The notes beneath the pieces were generated by a model. That model was not told the origin of the DNA. It searched no databases and saw only the letters and a program-made list of their open reading frames with translations. The position numbers and the translations under genes are program-made. Positions 1 to 11,884 of a stretch of DNA of 64,000 nucleotides are shown in pieces. The DNA comes from Sthenelais limicola (Eukaryota; Annelida; Polychaeta; Phyllodocida; Sigalionidae): contig OW804097.1 in assembly GCA_942159475.1 (NCBI GenBank), positions 35,104,298 through 35,168,297 of the forward strand. The letters run 5' to 3'. The number at the start of each line of letters is the position of its first letter. The first letter of the stretch is position 1.

Positions 1-364
1 AAACCAGAATCCTGTTAAACGTCATTATTGATGATTTGGACGTTCCATTGAATTCATGGTTACCATGGCAACACTAACAAAATTTTCTCCAAAGTTTTCC
101 GCCACGCTATAATCTGTGAAAAATTTCATTTTCAATGGTTTTTTGAGTAAACTTTGTGTTTTTAACAGTTTTCCTGTTAAATAATGCCCCTAGGGCTATC
201 CAAGTAAAAACCTATAAGACCCATAATCGCAGAGCAGGTCACGTATGTTGTCCAATGAATCAAAAGAATCTCTAATCTATCTATCGAGGGCCTTTATTTG
301 TAATAACAAAATCTATTTACGTCATCGACCCATTTATCAATCTACTTATATATCTGTCCGTCAA

Positions 365-860
365 TGGAGGATTTTCATAGCTACCATTTTGAATCTTGAT
401 TCGCATGGAATTATGGGACTAATGATACAGTGTAAAATCTATAGAAAACATGCCATGTTCAGCATGGTATATTTATCAGTGTTCTAATGCCAATATTCAT
501 GTGTTTTACATGTTTCCATAACACAAGTCTCGATCTTTCCCATCATCCATTTGGTTTTCATAGATCATTTTTACAAGCTATGAGTGAGTGAGTGAGATTG
601 GTTGCTTTACGCCCTTATCAACACATTTAAGAGTGTTTTACCAAGGGCGGGACAGCTGAGTGGGAGGCAGTTTATCATACCCAGGAAAAAGAGATAGATA
701 AGAGAGAGACAGAGAAAAAAGACAGATATTCTTGCAATTTTCAATAAAAATGTTGCTAAATATCTGTATGTCAGATAATATCTGCATGTCAGATTTCAAC
801 AGAATCCATCCCAGGATGCACTGTAACGGACATGCGCAGTGGCACATGCAAATCCTCTAT
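365..860. repeat. Dispersed repeat family C, copy 1 (interrupted)
   Basis: One end resembles the sequence near 2700 and 11870 (a block around CCATTTTGAATCTTGATTCG) and the other end resembles the CATGCGCAGTGG block seen near 3000 and 11560. The same internal order recurs in the copies at 1465-2698, 2699-3030 and 11521-11884. A foreign segment at about 577-722 interrupts it. No coding capacity is seen. Class is unknown. Confidence 0.6.
577..722 (+). mobile_element. Short dispersed element nested in repeat C
   Basis: Begins with a short TGAG run followed by GATTGGTTGCTTTACGCC and ends in a GA-rich tail. A near copy lies in inverse orientation at about 30062-30212, where it interrupts a different hairpin MITE. 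Two independent nested insertions support mobility. A SINE-like or terminal retroelement fragment is possible, but no tRNA head is evident. Confidence 0.5.
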
Positions 861-878
861 TAACCTTGTTTTCTATCT

Positions 879-1116
879 GGGTCAGATTTTCAGAAAATAA
901 ACAATTGGCAGCTGTACACATTTAGTAAATTCTGCTAAATTAGGCTGCAAGTTGGTCAATACAAGGTAAATTCGAGTATATATTCGGTATTGCATTGATT
1001 CTAGGAATCTGTTTGGTTAGGTTGAACTGTATTTTAAACTTTATATTCCTCCAATTTGGGTTATTTGAGAGGATTGATGAAGGTGAATTGTACATTTTCC
1101 GAAAATCTGATCCATG
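879..1116. mobile_element. MITE family A copy
   Basis: About 238 bp. Starts GGGTCAGATTTTCAGAAAAT and ends with the degenerate inverse (CGAAAATCTGATCC). The interior (CTAAATTAGGCTGCAA, then GGTTATTTGAGAGGATTG) is shared with at least ten other copies in this window. The right end lies only about 10-20 bp before the splice acceptor of the exon that begins near 1135. Confidence 0.75.
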
Positions 1117-1151
1117 TATTCCAGGTGTGAGCAGATGACCACTTGCTCAAG

Positions 1152-1378
1152 ATGCGGGATAAGAAGGTGCGCAGCAAGATAGAAGAATCGTCACCCAGTC
1201 GCACCCCGCCACCTATTGCTGGCCAGCGGCGATCTGAATCCTGCAAACAACGCCGTCTGGAGAGTGAAGATGCAATCCAGGCCATCTATGACTGCCAGCA
1301 GGAAGAGAGAGATGATGATGAGTTGCCTGGGCAGCAGCAGAGTACGGTGCTCACAGATGTCACCGCTGACAATAGACC
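1152..1378 (+). CDS. Two-pass membrane protein, exon encoding N-terminal cytoplasmic region
   Basis: This exon codes a hydrophilic, charged and proline-containing segment with an acidic run (DDDE) and Gln-rich stretch, ending at a strong donor (CC|GTAAGT at 1379). It ends in phase 2. The next recognised exon (acceptor at 6643/6644) starts with the single base that completes a proline codon and keeps the frame open, so the two join into one 231-residue protein if translation starts at ATG 1152. The start is not certain. An AG at 1124 gives an in-frame TGA just inside the exon, making ATG 1152 the first usable start after a 5' UTR; an AG at 1134 would instead leave the frame open leftwards to an upstream exon not seen here. 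No database identity is claimed. Confidence 0.6.
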
Positions 1379-1464
1379 GTAAGTGAAAAAAATACAAAAA
1401 ATACAGACAGCACTTATAGCAATAATCTAGCTGAGTCTTTCTTTTGCAAATGTTTGAAATATAA

Positions 1465-2698
1465 TGAATAGGGGATGTGCAACTGCGCATGTCTGTCACA
1501 GTGCATTCTGGGGTGGATTGTAATGAAATCTATGGAAAGCCATTTATACATGTTATGAATTAACCCCAAACCGGGAGAATTAGTAGGCTAACCCGGAAAA
1601 TGACTGACGAATTCACCATTGAAAAAGCATGCGAACTGGGGAATTTCGTTCCGGGTTAGCCGAGAATTAGAAACTAAATTGGAAACTTCCTAAAATTCCC
1701 AAATTGTGCTTTTTAATATTCAGCTAATCTTCCCTTTCCATCATTTCTATTTAGACTTCATCAATTCCTGACTGGGGCATAGCTTTTGTTAATTCACTCC
1801 GAGCTGACCCGTAATTTTCTAGACACCTTGCTACTTCGGAAAATACCAAATACTACCATACTTCTAAATATATTTTTAATGGTGTATTCTTCATGTTCCT
1901 ATGGTAAAATGTTCATACATCGGTTCATATGATATAAATTACTATGGAAGGCCAATTATACATGTAATGAATTAACCCTAAATCAGGAGAATTAGTAGGC
2001 TAAACAGGAAAATGACTTACAAATTAACCATTGAAAATGCATGCAAACTGGGGAAATATTTTCCGGGTTAGCCGAGATTTAGAGACCAAATTGGAAACTT
2101 CCTAAAATTCCAAAATTGGGTTTTTTAATATTTAGCTAATCTTCCCTTTGTAATCAAACTCAGGTCATCCCTATTGAAGAGATGACTAGGAGTTGGGCAG
2201 GTTTGGAAAAGATGAGGCTAACATATATCCTATTTCATCATGCAGAGTCAAGTAGGCACATTCCGGATTGGCTGTCGAGCTGGGCCATTTTTCCCGAAAT
2301 AGGATGCCAGTTCACTGAGAAAAAGGCTAATAAGGAATATGGTTAGGTCAATTAGGAAAAGTATTACTAAAATTCTGTACATTTGGGTTATATGTATAAT
2401 TGGCTTGCCATAGAAATCTGATATACTAATATTTGGCAACATTTTTATCAGAATTGCAAACATGTTTCCACTAATATCATTTCATTTATAAAAGATTCAT
2501 GAAACCCAAATGTATGATGGGAAAGATGGAGGCTTGTGTTATAGAAACATGTATAACATATAGATATTGACATTAGATCAATGATAAATAGTCCATGCTG
2601 AAGACGACATGTTGTTCATAGATTTTTCACTGTACCATTAGTTGTCCCATACTCAATGCAAATCAAGATTCAAAATGGCGTCTGTGCAACTCCCCTAT
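1465..2698. repeat. Dispersed repeat family C, copy 2 (expanded/interrupted)
   Basis: The left end (around TGCGCATGTCTGTCACAGTG) and right end (around AAGATTCAAAATGGCG) match family C termini. The middle is displaced by a duplicated 200-bp module at 1535-2152. Confidence 0.5.
1535..2152. repeat. Two diverged direct copies of a ~205-bp module
   Basis: About 1535-1740 and 1946-2152 share an ordered series of blocks (GAATTAACCC, GGAGAATTAGTAGGCTAA, GGGTTAGCCGAGA, AATTGGAAACTTCCTAAAAT), offset by about 410 bp. Non-coding. Confidence 0.7.
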
Positions 2699-3190
2699 GC
2701 ATAGCCGCCATTTTGAATCTTGATTTGCATTGAATTATGGGACTAATGGTACAGTGAAAAATCTACAGAAAACATGCCATCAACATGCCATTATCAATGT
2801 TCTAATGTCAATATACATGTGTTATACATGTTTCCATAACAAAAGTCTCCATCTTTCCCATCATGCATTTGGTTTTCATAGATCATTTATAAAAGCTATG
2901 ATTGTGGTGAAAACATTCTTGCAATTTTCGATAAAAATGTTGCTGCATATTTATATGTCAGATTTCATCAGAATCCATCCCAGTATGCACTGCAGTAGAC
3001 ATGCTATGCGCAGTGAGACATGAAACTCCCCTATTGTATGAATTGTTTGATATTGACATTAGAGCATTGATAAATATTCCATGCTGAACATGGCATGTTT
3101 TCTATAGATTTTTCTATGTACCATTAGTAGTCCCATAAATCCATGCGAATCTAGATTCAAAATGACGTCTGTGCAACTCCCCTATTGTAT
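2699..3190. repeat. Dispersed repeat family C, copies 3 and 4 (abutting)
   Basis: A copy in opposite orientation to copy 2 occupies about 2699-3030 and is followed by a partial copy to about 3190. Both end at the characteristic AACTCCCCTAT block. Back-to-back placement makes a long imperfect palindrome centred near 2698. Confidence 0.6.
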
Positions 3191-3254
3191 TCAATGGGTC
3201 AGATTTTCAGAAAATGTACAGTTTAAATTCCCACCTCTTCTCAAATAACCCTAA

Positions 3255-6200
3255 GGGGGCTATCATTATTTACCTCATGGGGGGGTATAAGAATTATGGG
3301 GGGGGTCACAAAAACATGGCACCCTCTGATGGGGGGGGTCACAAAAACATGGCACCCTCTGATAGGGGGGGTCACAAAAACACGCCAACATCAGGGTTGA
3401 AAAAATACTGTGTCTTAGTGATATTTACTGAGGCAATCCTCACACCATCTTAAGTGATGAATGCAGATCTATAATAACTTTTACTGGCTAAAGTACAAAG
3501 AATTCCGCAAAATATCTTCTGCTACCGCAATTATTTTTCCTCAATGAATTCAGTGTTTCACATATCATTTCTATGGTGACGAGGCACTCAACAGCAAAAA
3601 GTTTACACAGCAAAACTGTTTAAAATTGGAGATGTGTTGGAACAGACATAGAGGAATTGATTGATATAATAAAACAACCAATTTTCATTTCGAAAGGTGG
3701 GCTTGTGAGTAGTCACTTGGGTATGAGAACAGTGCAAAAAACACAAATCCAAGGAGTTTGCAAAACACTAATGATACCCCTTTGGGTCAAGTTGAAGAAG
3801 TTTTATAATTGATGTCTTGATGTAACCAACATTCTGCCCTTGTTTAAATATTCAGCAATTGATTCCAGTGGGGGTTTTTTATAACACTACTAGAAACAAA
3901 ACTTCAACATCTATACCCGATCCAGATATACTTTGAAAACATGTAACATAAATATACTGCAAAACAAAAATCAAATTGCTTGTCTTCTCCCTCAACAAAT
4001 GAAATGGGTCACTTCTCCTTTCAAAAGAGAGATTCGGGCTGGAAATGTCCAGTTTCACTGTCACTACTTTCTAAGCTAACACATCCAGATGTTTCAAGTG
4101 TTGGCACCATTTGGTTCTTTCAGTTTGATTTTTGTAGTCTTCCATGGTTTTCTTAAACTTGAGAACTACATCAGGACAAAAGATGGTCTTTTTTCAGAGG
4201 AAGTCCTTATGCTTTCTGTCCATCTTTGGGCGAAGGAGACCTTCTACATTATGATTCAGGGCATTGAGTTGAACCATGATTGCTGACTTGCCAGAAAAAT
4301 CATTTGGAAAACATTTTATTGCTTTCCCTGGTTCAGTTCTTTTGTTTAGTAACTCTATACTATTTTCCTCATCTTATTTTCTTTTCCAACTGGCTGACTT
4401 CCTTTTATTTTCCTTCCTGCTGTTACTTTTAGTATGAGTAGGCTTTAGTGGATTGAACACTCTTAAAGACATCTGCCAGTGTCTCATTTGATTCCTCTAG
4501 CTGCCCTCAAACTATGCTGCATACTTTTCTTGTTCAATTATTCTTCTCTAGAATGGTCATTTTCTCTCAAGCATTTCTCAACTTTGTCATTACATATGTA
4601 TGGTTATGTGTTGTCAAGTTCATCATCCCAATATGGTGTTTCAAAGATGCGCTGCACCAGGTGATCTACCAAGGCATTATTACTTACATTAAAAAATGGA
4701 AGAGCACATGAATAACCATTGCAAAGTCGCTGAGCTGTAGAAAGAGTTCCACTGTGTCAGCTGAAATAATGAGGTATGTACTTTGTGTGGGAACAGAAAT
4801 GATTCTACTCTAAAAACTGTGTACATTGTACCACAGCCCATGCCCTCTCTTGAGTCTGGCCATTACAAGTACACAACATATACTGAAACAATTGATTGTG
4901 TACATAGTGAATCTCAACCAATTGATGGTTTTCAGCTGCGCAAATAATGCAATGTTCTCATTGAAAAAGGAGAACTTGACTTGAAATGACAGCCAAAGTT
5001 AAATCTTTTGCTCACAATTTTCTTGTAAGGAAGGACCATGTAATTGGCCACATGCAGAATAAAAAAGAAACAAAGATGAGAAGAGACATGAGAAGACATG
5101 GAAAAAATACTTAGGGTAAGGATTTACAAGAGGAACAAGATAGTGAAGCTTCTAGGGAGAGTAGGACAAAAACTACAGAAGGTGATGACAATTCTGACTC
5201 AGACAATAACCTGGTTTCAGATTCATGTGAACCTGAAACATATGCTGAAAGGGTAAATGAAGTCACTAAATAGGAGAATAATGCTGAATTAATTAATGAA
5301 TCTGAGGATAAAGTCATCTTTATGCCCAGACTGTGACATATATCATGGCAGATTAGCTGATACATGGGAAATCAAATTACCAACGATAACAATGAGAGTG
5401 GCTGTTGCATTATAGAATGAAAACTTCAATCAAGGTATGTGCAGTCAGCCCAAAGTAAAGCTTGTTTTGGAATGGGAAAGGATAACAATACTTGGATATA
5501 CCTTGATGGCTTGATGAGTACAGAGACAGAACTAACCACAGTTATGTATTTCCGATCGTTCTTCACCAAGTTGGAGGGGGGAGCTATCCCAAGGGTCGGA
5601 GTGTAGCATAGACCCAAGGGATTCCTACGCAAGAAACGAGGTGAAGAACAATCAGAAATACATAACTAAGGTTAGTTTGAGATTTATTTGACCTCTTCCA
5701 AATAATTTTATTTTTTTACCCCCCTTGGATATCACCTTTTTATTCTTTGGGATACCCTATTTTTCTGTTTTCATCTGTCCCAGGGCTCCTTGATACCGGC
5801 AGAGCTAGTATCACCCATAGGCTCTGGCCTAATTCTGTAGTAGCTCCCACAGAGTTGCAGTCGTTCAGTGACTGAATCTTGATCAGGTGGCATAGTCTTC
5901 CCATTAGGCCTACAGACAGCGCCTATGCTCTGGGTGGGAGCGGGTTGCAGTGAACAGTTACTCCCCAACCTTTGGTGGGGTTCGAACACACAACCTCCTG
6001 ATCTGGAGTCTTGTCGCGCTACAAATGATTTTAGATATCCTGGATTGCTCTTAATTATGGTAACTTGATGCAAGAAAAACACAACAAGGGTATCTCACCT
6101 CACCTGTATCCGTCAATATATATCCCTTAAGGATAATGAGACGCTAAACGTTAATTTGTGTGCGCGCATGGTGGGTTTCGCGTATTGCATGGTTCCATTT

Positions 6201-6442
6201 AGTGCTTGTGTTTATGATGGCCGTTGTGACATTGACAATGGCGTTATGGCATGATGTGTCATCTATTTTAATTCACTGCGGGTGTGTGATTGGTGGGGGG
6301 GTCACAAAAATATGGGACCCTCTGATAGGGGGGTCACAAAAACATGGGACCCTTGGATGGGGGGGGTCACAAAAATGTGTATGATTGACTGCCAAAATTC
6401 TTATACCCCCCCCCCCCTATGAGGTAAATAATGATAGCCCCC
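3255..6442. mobile_element. Non-autonomous TIR element, PIF/Harbinger-like by TSD
   Basis: The terminal inverted repeats begin GGGGGCTATCATTATTTACC at both ends, followed by G-rich and TATAAGAATT blocks. A TAA triplet directly flanks each end (3252-3254 and 6443-6445), a target duplication of the type typical of PIF/Harbinger elements. Subterminal direct G-rich motifs (GGGGGGTCACAAAAA) recur at both ends. The interior has no intact transposase. It holds unrecognised AT-rich sequence, a short acidic open stretch around 5125-5270 and a SINE at about 5775-6085. Family assignment rests on TSD and leading G-run only. Confidence 0.65.
5775..6085 (-). mobile_element. tRNA-Trp-derived SINE
   Basis: Read on the minus strand, 6028-5974 resembles tRNA-Trp: a GTAGCGCGAC block, then GACTCCAGATCAGGAGGTT (CCA anticodon loop), then a B-box-like GTGTTCGAACCCC. 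A roughly 200-bp unrelated body follows. The D-arm and acceptor are degraded, so this is a SINE head and not a tRNA gene. It lies inside the Harbinger-like insertion. Confidence 0.6.
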
Positions 6443-6643
6443 TAATTTCAGACGAAAATACAGTTCCAAATACAGTTCAACCTAACCAAACAGATTGCTA
6501 GAATCAATGCAATGCCAAATATACTTGAATTTACCTAGTATTGACCAAATTGCAGCCTAATTTAGCAGAATTTACTCAATGTGTACAGCTGCCAATTGTA
6601 CATTTTCTGAAAATCTGACCCATGACTTGTTTACTTCTTGCAG

Positions 6644-7112
6644 ACCGCCAAATTGGAAAACGCTCCTCCTCTGGATCCTTGTGCTGGTGTTAATACCGCC
6701 TACCACTCTCTTTACCCCGCCCCTTATTTACTGGGTCTACACTTCACATATTCACACACAAGACGGCAATTTTCGTAAGGCCTGGAAATACTATAACTAT
6801 GTGTATTATTTTACCATGATTTTGTATATGTGCTTAGTATTTCTGCTGGTGGTCGGGTGCGGGGTGCTGATCATCAAGGACAACCTCTTGCAGAAGGCAT
6901 CACCAGTGCCAACAGATGCCAGTTACGAGATGGCGGATATGGAATATATGGAAAACAATAATTTTGATGCCAGAGTGAAGAGTCAAAGAGAGGTCCACCA
7001 TACTGGTGGTGCTTCGACGAATGTAACGAAGGTTGGAGGTGGCGATGTAGGCGGCGGCGGTGGTGGAGAAAGAGTAAACGGAGTAGAAGGAGGAGGAGGA
7101 GAAGGAGAGTGA
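6644..7112 (+). CDS. Two-pass membrane protein, terminal exon (CD225/dispanin-like shape)
   Basis: This exon follows a pyrimidine-rich acceptor (TTACTTCTTGCAG) and supplies residues 76-231 of the model that starts at ATG 1152. Two hydrophobic segments are visible, at about residues 83-108 and 129-153, joined by a short polar loop with a D-G-N-F-R-K-A-W-K series. The C-terminus is hydrophilic and ends in a long Gly/Glu-rich low-complexity tail before TGA. The arrangement (proline-containing N-terminus, hairpin of two membrane segments, a small Gly-aromatic-Ala loop before the second) recalls CD225/dispanin proteins, but the match is one of shape and a few residues. It could equally be another two-pass protein. 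Both coding exons lie just behind MITE copies. Confidence 0.6.
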
Positions 7113-7689
7113 GTAGCTAGCGAGCTATAGTATATGGTGCTGAAAAAATAGTTAAGATAAAATACAGAGATCATAGATCTATGTGAAGTTGTACATACAT
7201 AACTACAATGTTGAAACCTGATTATAAATCAGGGTATTTTTACCCCTCGTTCAGAACATAAGGGGTCTTTCTTGACTGCAGTCACGATAATATATAGCCT
7301 AATCTCAACAGTTCATGTTCCTATGCTGTAAAACATGCAGGAAATGTGAACTATCGGCCAGTATTTCCAGTATTTGTAATAGGGGCCATAAACCCCCGAC
7401 CAATATCCCCCAAATATATTAGTTTAAGTATGAAATACCCTAATAGAAAGGATATTTGGTGGTTATTATATGGCTGATATACTTTAGTATATGGATATAT
7501 CGGGAGCGGCAAACCAATGTGACCTTGGCCCACCGGAAGTGACTATTGCTTAGCGACAAGCTACGCCGGCTTGTTCGCATTCAAAAAGCTGCCTAGCAGT
7601 CGGACAGTTGACGGATTATTTTTTCAATGATATTATTTAAATGTGAATGACGCCAAACAAAAATTGTTTGAGTTTCAAAGAAACTTAAG
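7113..7689. other. Probable 3' UTR and intergenic sequence
   Basis: Follows the stop of the two-pass protein gene. No convincing AATAAA with a tail is close by. AT-rich and otherwise featureless. Confidence 0.4.
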
Positions 7690-7888
7690 ACGCTGCCCAC
7701 ACACATCCGATTTGGCCTCCGATTGCCCCCCGATTTGGGTCTACTGGTGAATCCTAGGATTTCATTTCCTGGTTGATGATATTTCAAAAACATAAACCAG
7801 GACTTGAAATGAAATCATGGGATTCATCGGGAAACCCAAATCGGGGGGCAATCGGGGACCAAATCGGATGTGTGTGGACAGGGTTTAA
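7690..7888. mobile_element. Hairpin MITE (CACACACATCCGATTTGG termini)
   Basis: A near-perfect palindrome of about 200 bp whose arms meet near 7790. The termini contain ACACACATCCGATTTGG and its inverse, followed by CCGATTGCCCCCCGATTTGG. Similar ends bound the larger element at 19549-21155. Confidence 0.75.
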
Positions 7889-8418
7889 CACTAGGTACCG
7901 TATATAGAACTCTGGGCCGGAATGTGCCTTTTGATCTTTAGAAAACTACTTACAACGATTATGACGAACTGGCAGTATGTGTGTTTGATTTAATCAGCAA
8001 AATAAACGAGAGATAGTTAATAATATAATGTACTGTAAATGTCTCAAATTATTGGTATCTTTAGTGGAAACAATTGTCTAAATTCATCTAAAGTTCACTT
8101 GCCTTATTTTTCATCTATTGTTTCGATGTATGAAACGCATCAAGAAATTGAAATTAGATCGAAATAAAATATGTTTAAATGAAACAAAAACTAGTTGTTT
8201 GTACAAAGTGTTTGGTGGGGGGATAGTAATACTTATTTAAGGCAAATACATGACGTTTAAAGTTCTATCCAGTTGTAGGATGATTGCCTGTTTATTAACC
8301 ATGCACTTGAAGTCAAAATAATATTCAAGTAAGGTAAGGTTATAGGTAGGGTTTGGGTTGGAGGTAAGATGGGGGTGGGGGGTGCGGTTTTCCACTTCTG
8401 ACCCTATACTGATAGTAT

Positions 8419-8656
8419 GGGTCATATTTTCTGAAAATGTACAATTCGCCTTCATTAATTCTCTCAAATAACCCATATTAAAGACAGAAATGAGCTTCAA
8501 AATACAGTTTAACATAGCAAAACAGATACTATAAATCAATGCGACACTGAATATACTCAGAAATACCCAGTATTCATCATTTTTCAGCCTAATTTAGCAA
8601 AATTTCCTAAATGTGTAGAGCTGACAATTGTACATTTCCTGAAAATCTGACCCATA
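8419..8656. mobile_element. MITE family A copy
   Basis: GGGTCATATTTTCTGAAAAT at the left and GAAAATCTGACCC at the right. The interior is shared with the copy at 11963. Confidence 0.75.
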
Positions 8657-8996
8657 TAACAATTCAACAAATTACATCATGACTGAAGTCCCTCATGGCT
8701 GCCATCCGTACTTGGAAAACTTTAATCTTTTGCTTTAATTTCTCACCGAAAGTGTACAATGAATAGCAAGGTTATTGATTATGTACCATGATAAGAAATA
8801 ACGATGTAGTCTCAGCTACATACGTAATACATCGTTTTTTATTTCAAGATTATACGGTAATCTCGAAATAAGTGAATCAACCAGAAGATTGTCAATCATT
8901 GATTAGTATCTGATATCCCCGCCCCTATGTATCAGATATGATCACAGTTTGTGCTAACATCAGGGAGGAGTAGGTGTGATAAAGGTTGGACTACTA

Positions 8997-9140
8997 AGAT
9001 ACAATCTAATACCTAAAGGGCTAAAACATGCATTCTTATATTCTTATATCCGTCCGCGAGAGCGCTAGTCATGTATGAGCTGTGATGGCAGGGAGCTGAA
9101 TAAAGTTATGTTATGCAAAAAAAAAAAGATACAATCTAAT
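8997..9140 (+). pseudogene. 5'-truncated retrocopy of a polyadenylated transcript
   Basis: About 116 bp (9011-9126) are flanked by a 14-bp direct repeat, AGATACAATCTAAT, at 8997-9010 and 9127-9140. The insert carries AATAAA at 9099-9104, followed after 12 bases by an A-run at 9117-9127. This is the signature of target-primed retroposition of an mRNA 3' end. The parent gene is not recognised. Confidence 0.75.
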
Positions 9141-11520
9141 TACATGAAGATTGACTGACTGATTATATCACTGCATGTGTCCTTGCCTTGTCATACATCA
9201 CCTCTCATATGTGTTATGTAACACCTCTGCCCTCTGTCTGCGTTGAAACTTCATTACCGTATAACCTCCAATATTTGCCAGGCACTGGATGAAATATTCT
9301 GTCTTTATTTTGTAAATCCTAGTCCAAACGAAACTAGTTTGGCATACTTAGTAAATTCTGTCTTCCTCTTCCTTGATATTGGTAGATATAATGAAACATT
9401 CAGTGGCAATACACAACCATAACTGTCACTTGACCATCTGTTACAGGTGACTGAAATCTCGAAACGTTTCCCTTGGAAACGAAAATTAGTTGAATGAACA
9501 GGTTGAGAATACATTAAAACTGCAAATAAATACACACAACTGTTTCTTGTTAAAGCTTCATTCTCAACTAATTGCCATAAAAAATGGAAATTACTATTCT
9601 CATAGTCTATTCATTCCTAGTCCTTTTATCTCTGTTCTTGGTGTAAAATCTTAGTATCTCCCGCATTTGTCATTTTGGTGCTTACAGAGATCCTACTTTT
9701 TTCTTTATGGCCCTCTTTCAAAAACGGTTATGGGTCGATAGTTAGCTTTTGATCATTCTGCTAAATTGTTGATCTGAATTGTGTGCTTCATTTTAGAAAA
9801 GAAATTATTTGAGAGGATTGACGTAGGTGAATTGTGCATGTAAACTTGCAAACCCTGGCCCATGGGCCAGTAATCTCATATTATGTTTTTGGATTCAGAT
9901 ACATTCCATTTAAAAGGGGAAAATAATCAAGTAAAATTAAACAATAAAAAGTGACTTTGCTGCTTTAAGGTGCCTAATCAGTTTTCTGAAATAAATGCTA
10001 TATTCAACTTCCTCCTTTCGTTATAAAGACTCAATACTTTCAGCATCATGCTATGGGAAATGAGGATAGAATAACTTTGAACTATAATAACTATTCTTTT
10101 ACAGAAATGAAATGTATATATCATATAATATCCAACTTTACTTTGGTCGGATTTCTGGTCTATGACAATAGCCTAAGGGACTTAGTGCTAGTCTACTAGC
10201 CACTATTCAGACACTACATAGTAGTATATGAAAATGAGCAACTGACTCTGGCATAAGAAAGATGGCTATGTGTATATCTCTGTGAGAGAAAGAAAAAAAG
10301 TATCTCCTCGGATATTGGGATATCCATATGTCATGTTGATTATGTGTTGGAATATCTTAGAAAAGGAAAATGATTTGAAAAGAAAAATGTTGGATATGTT
10401 GGATATTTACAATGACACATTTTTATCCTGACACTTTGGGGACAAAACATATACCTTACTTACTTGGTGGTGCCAAAATCGAAAAGTATCTACATGGATT
10501 ATCAAATTATTCCAATGAATCGTCATGTACAAGGATACCATGCAGAAACCCACTGAGTGGAGAAATTTAAGACAAGAATACATTTTATACCAAGAGTTTA
10601 TTCAATAAATGGAGCTTTTAGTGTAAGTTTGTGTATCCAAGGTTGATGAACTTATATCAATCTCAGACATATTTCCCCGTATATGTAAGCAGTTTTATAA
10701 CTAGGTACTATAGGTGCTTGGTCCCTTCGAGGCTTATAAATAGCTTTTCTTTGCATTACCCAGAAGGTTAGGGAGTGAGGCAGAATCGCTAAGTCTTTGG
10801 AAAAGCTGCTCCTGAATCAGACACATGTTTGATTTACCCTCGCAGTCAGGTCCAGACGGCCACATTCCTCGATTCCACATCCAGCGATAAGCTTAACCAC
10901 AAGGCTAAGACTAAGGCTAAAGGTGTTAATGACCCCTAAAACTTAGGGGTCCAAAACTGCCTTCTGAACCAGACTGCTCGGCTAAGGTCAAGTGACCTAC
11001 GTGACACAATATTGTCCAGTGAAAGAGGTTGTCTATAATAATCTTGCTAGTTTTGAAAGTCAATCACAACCTAGCTTTGAAAGTTAATCTTAACATCGTT
11101 ACCCAAATACAGCATAACTTACAGCATCATTAAGGTAAATCAATATACCGAATAATTGTGTTTACCTTCTCAATAATTCAGTATGTAATCAGGACACAAT
11201 TAGGACACAATGTCTGAAGCCAGCTCAGCTCTACAGGCCTCTTCTGCTTTACGACATAGTGATAATCCAGGGGGTAGTTTACCAATCTGGAAAGTAGTTT
11301 TATTCATAGAATGTTTTAGTATAACATATCCCCATGTCCATATTTCCAATATATACAGTTATTATGTATACCTTACTAGCTCATTAGTTTTACCTTATTT
11401 TTATCGTTTCCATTTTCCGAATAAGGTAAACAAAGAAAGTGATGACCCGAAGCACTGCTCAGCATTGATTATGAAAGTGACCTTTCTAAAGAAAATATAA
11501 TATGTAATATAGTTTGTCAT
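9141..11520. other. Intergenic, no gene recognised
   Basis: AT-rich sequence without a convincing coding exon. A fragment of MITE family A (GAGAGGATTG and following) lies at about 9790-9870. The open frame at 11210-11500 on the plus strand has no recognisable domain and no support. Confidence 0.4.
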
Positions 11521-11884
11521 TCAGTAATAGAGTGCTGGGGAGGTGAGTTGCATGTGCCGTTGCGCATGTCTGTTACAGTGCATCATGGGATGGATTCTAT
11601 GTAAAGCTGACATACAGATATATGGCAAGATTTTTATCGAAAACTGCAAGAATGTTTTTTCCAAAGTTTCTATAAATGAGTTATGAAAACCAAATGCATA
11701 ATGGGAAAGATGGAGACTTGTGTCATGGAAACATGTATAACACATGGATATTGACATTAGAACATCGATAAATAGTCCGTGCTGAACATGGAATGTTTTC
11801 TATAGATTTTACACTGTACCATTACTCCCATAATTCCATGCGAATCAATGTTCAAAATGGCGGCTATGCAACTCCCCTATTCAG
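11521..11884. repeat. Dispersed repeat family C, copy 5 (most complete)
   Basis: About 360 bp uninterrupted from the GCGCATGTCTGTTACAGTGC end to the AAAATGGCGGCTATGCAACT end. Useful as the reference for this family. Confidence 0.65.

Larger units (their letters stand above)
3196..6623. mobile_element. MITE family A copy split by a 3.2-kb insertion
   Basis: The left piece (3196-3254) and right piece (6443-6623) together reconstitute a family A element. The break falls in the conserved block reading CAAATAACCC before and TTTCAGACG after. The right end stops about 20 bp before the splice acceptor of the exon at 6644. Confidence 0.75.

Noticed and set aside
5974..6028. Genuine tRNA-Trp gene
   Set aside because: Only the anticodon and T regions are recognisable. 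The acceptor and D-stems do not pair and SINE body sequence follows.
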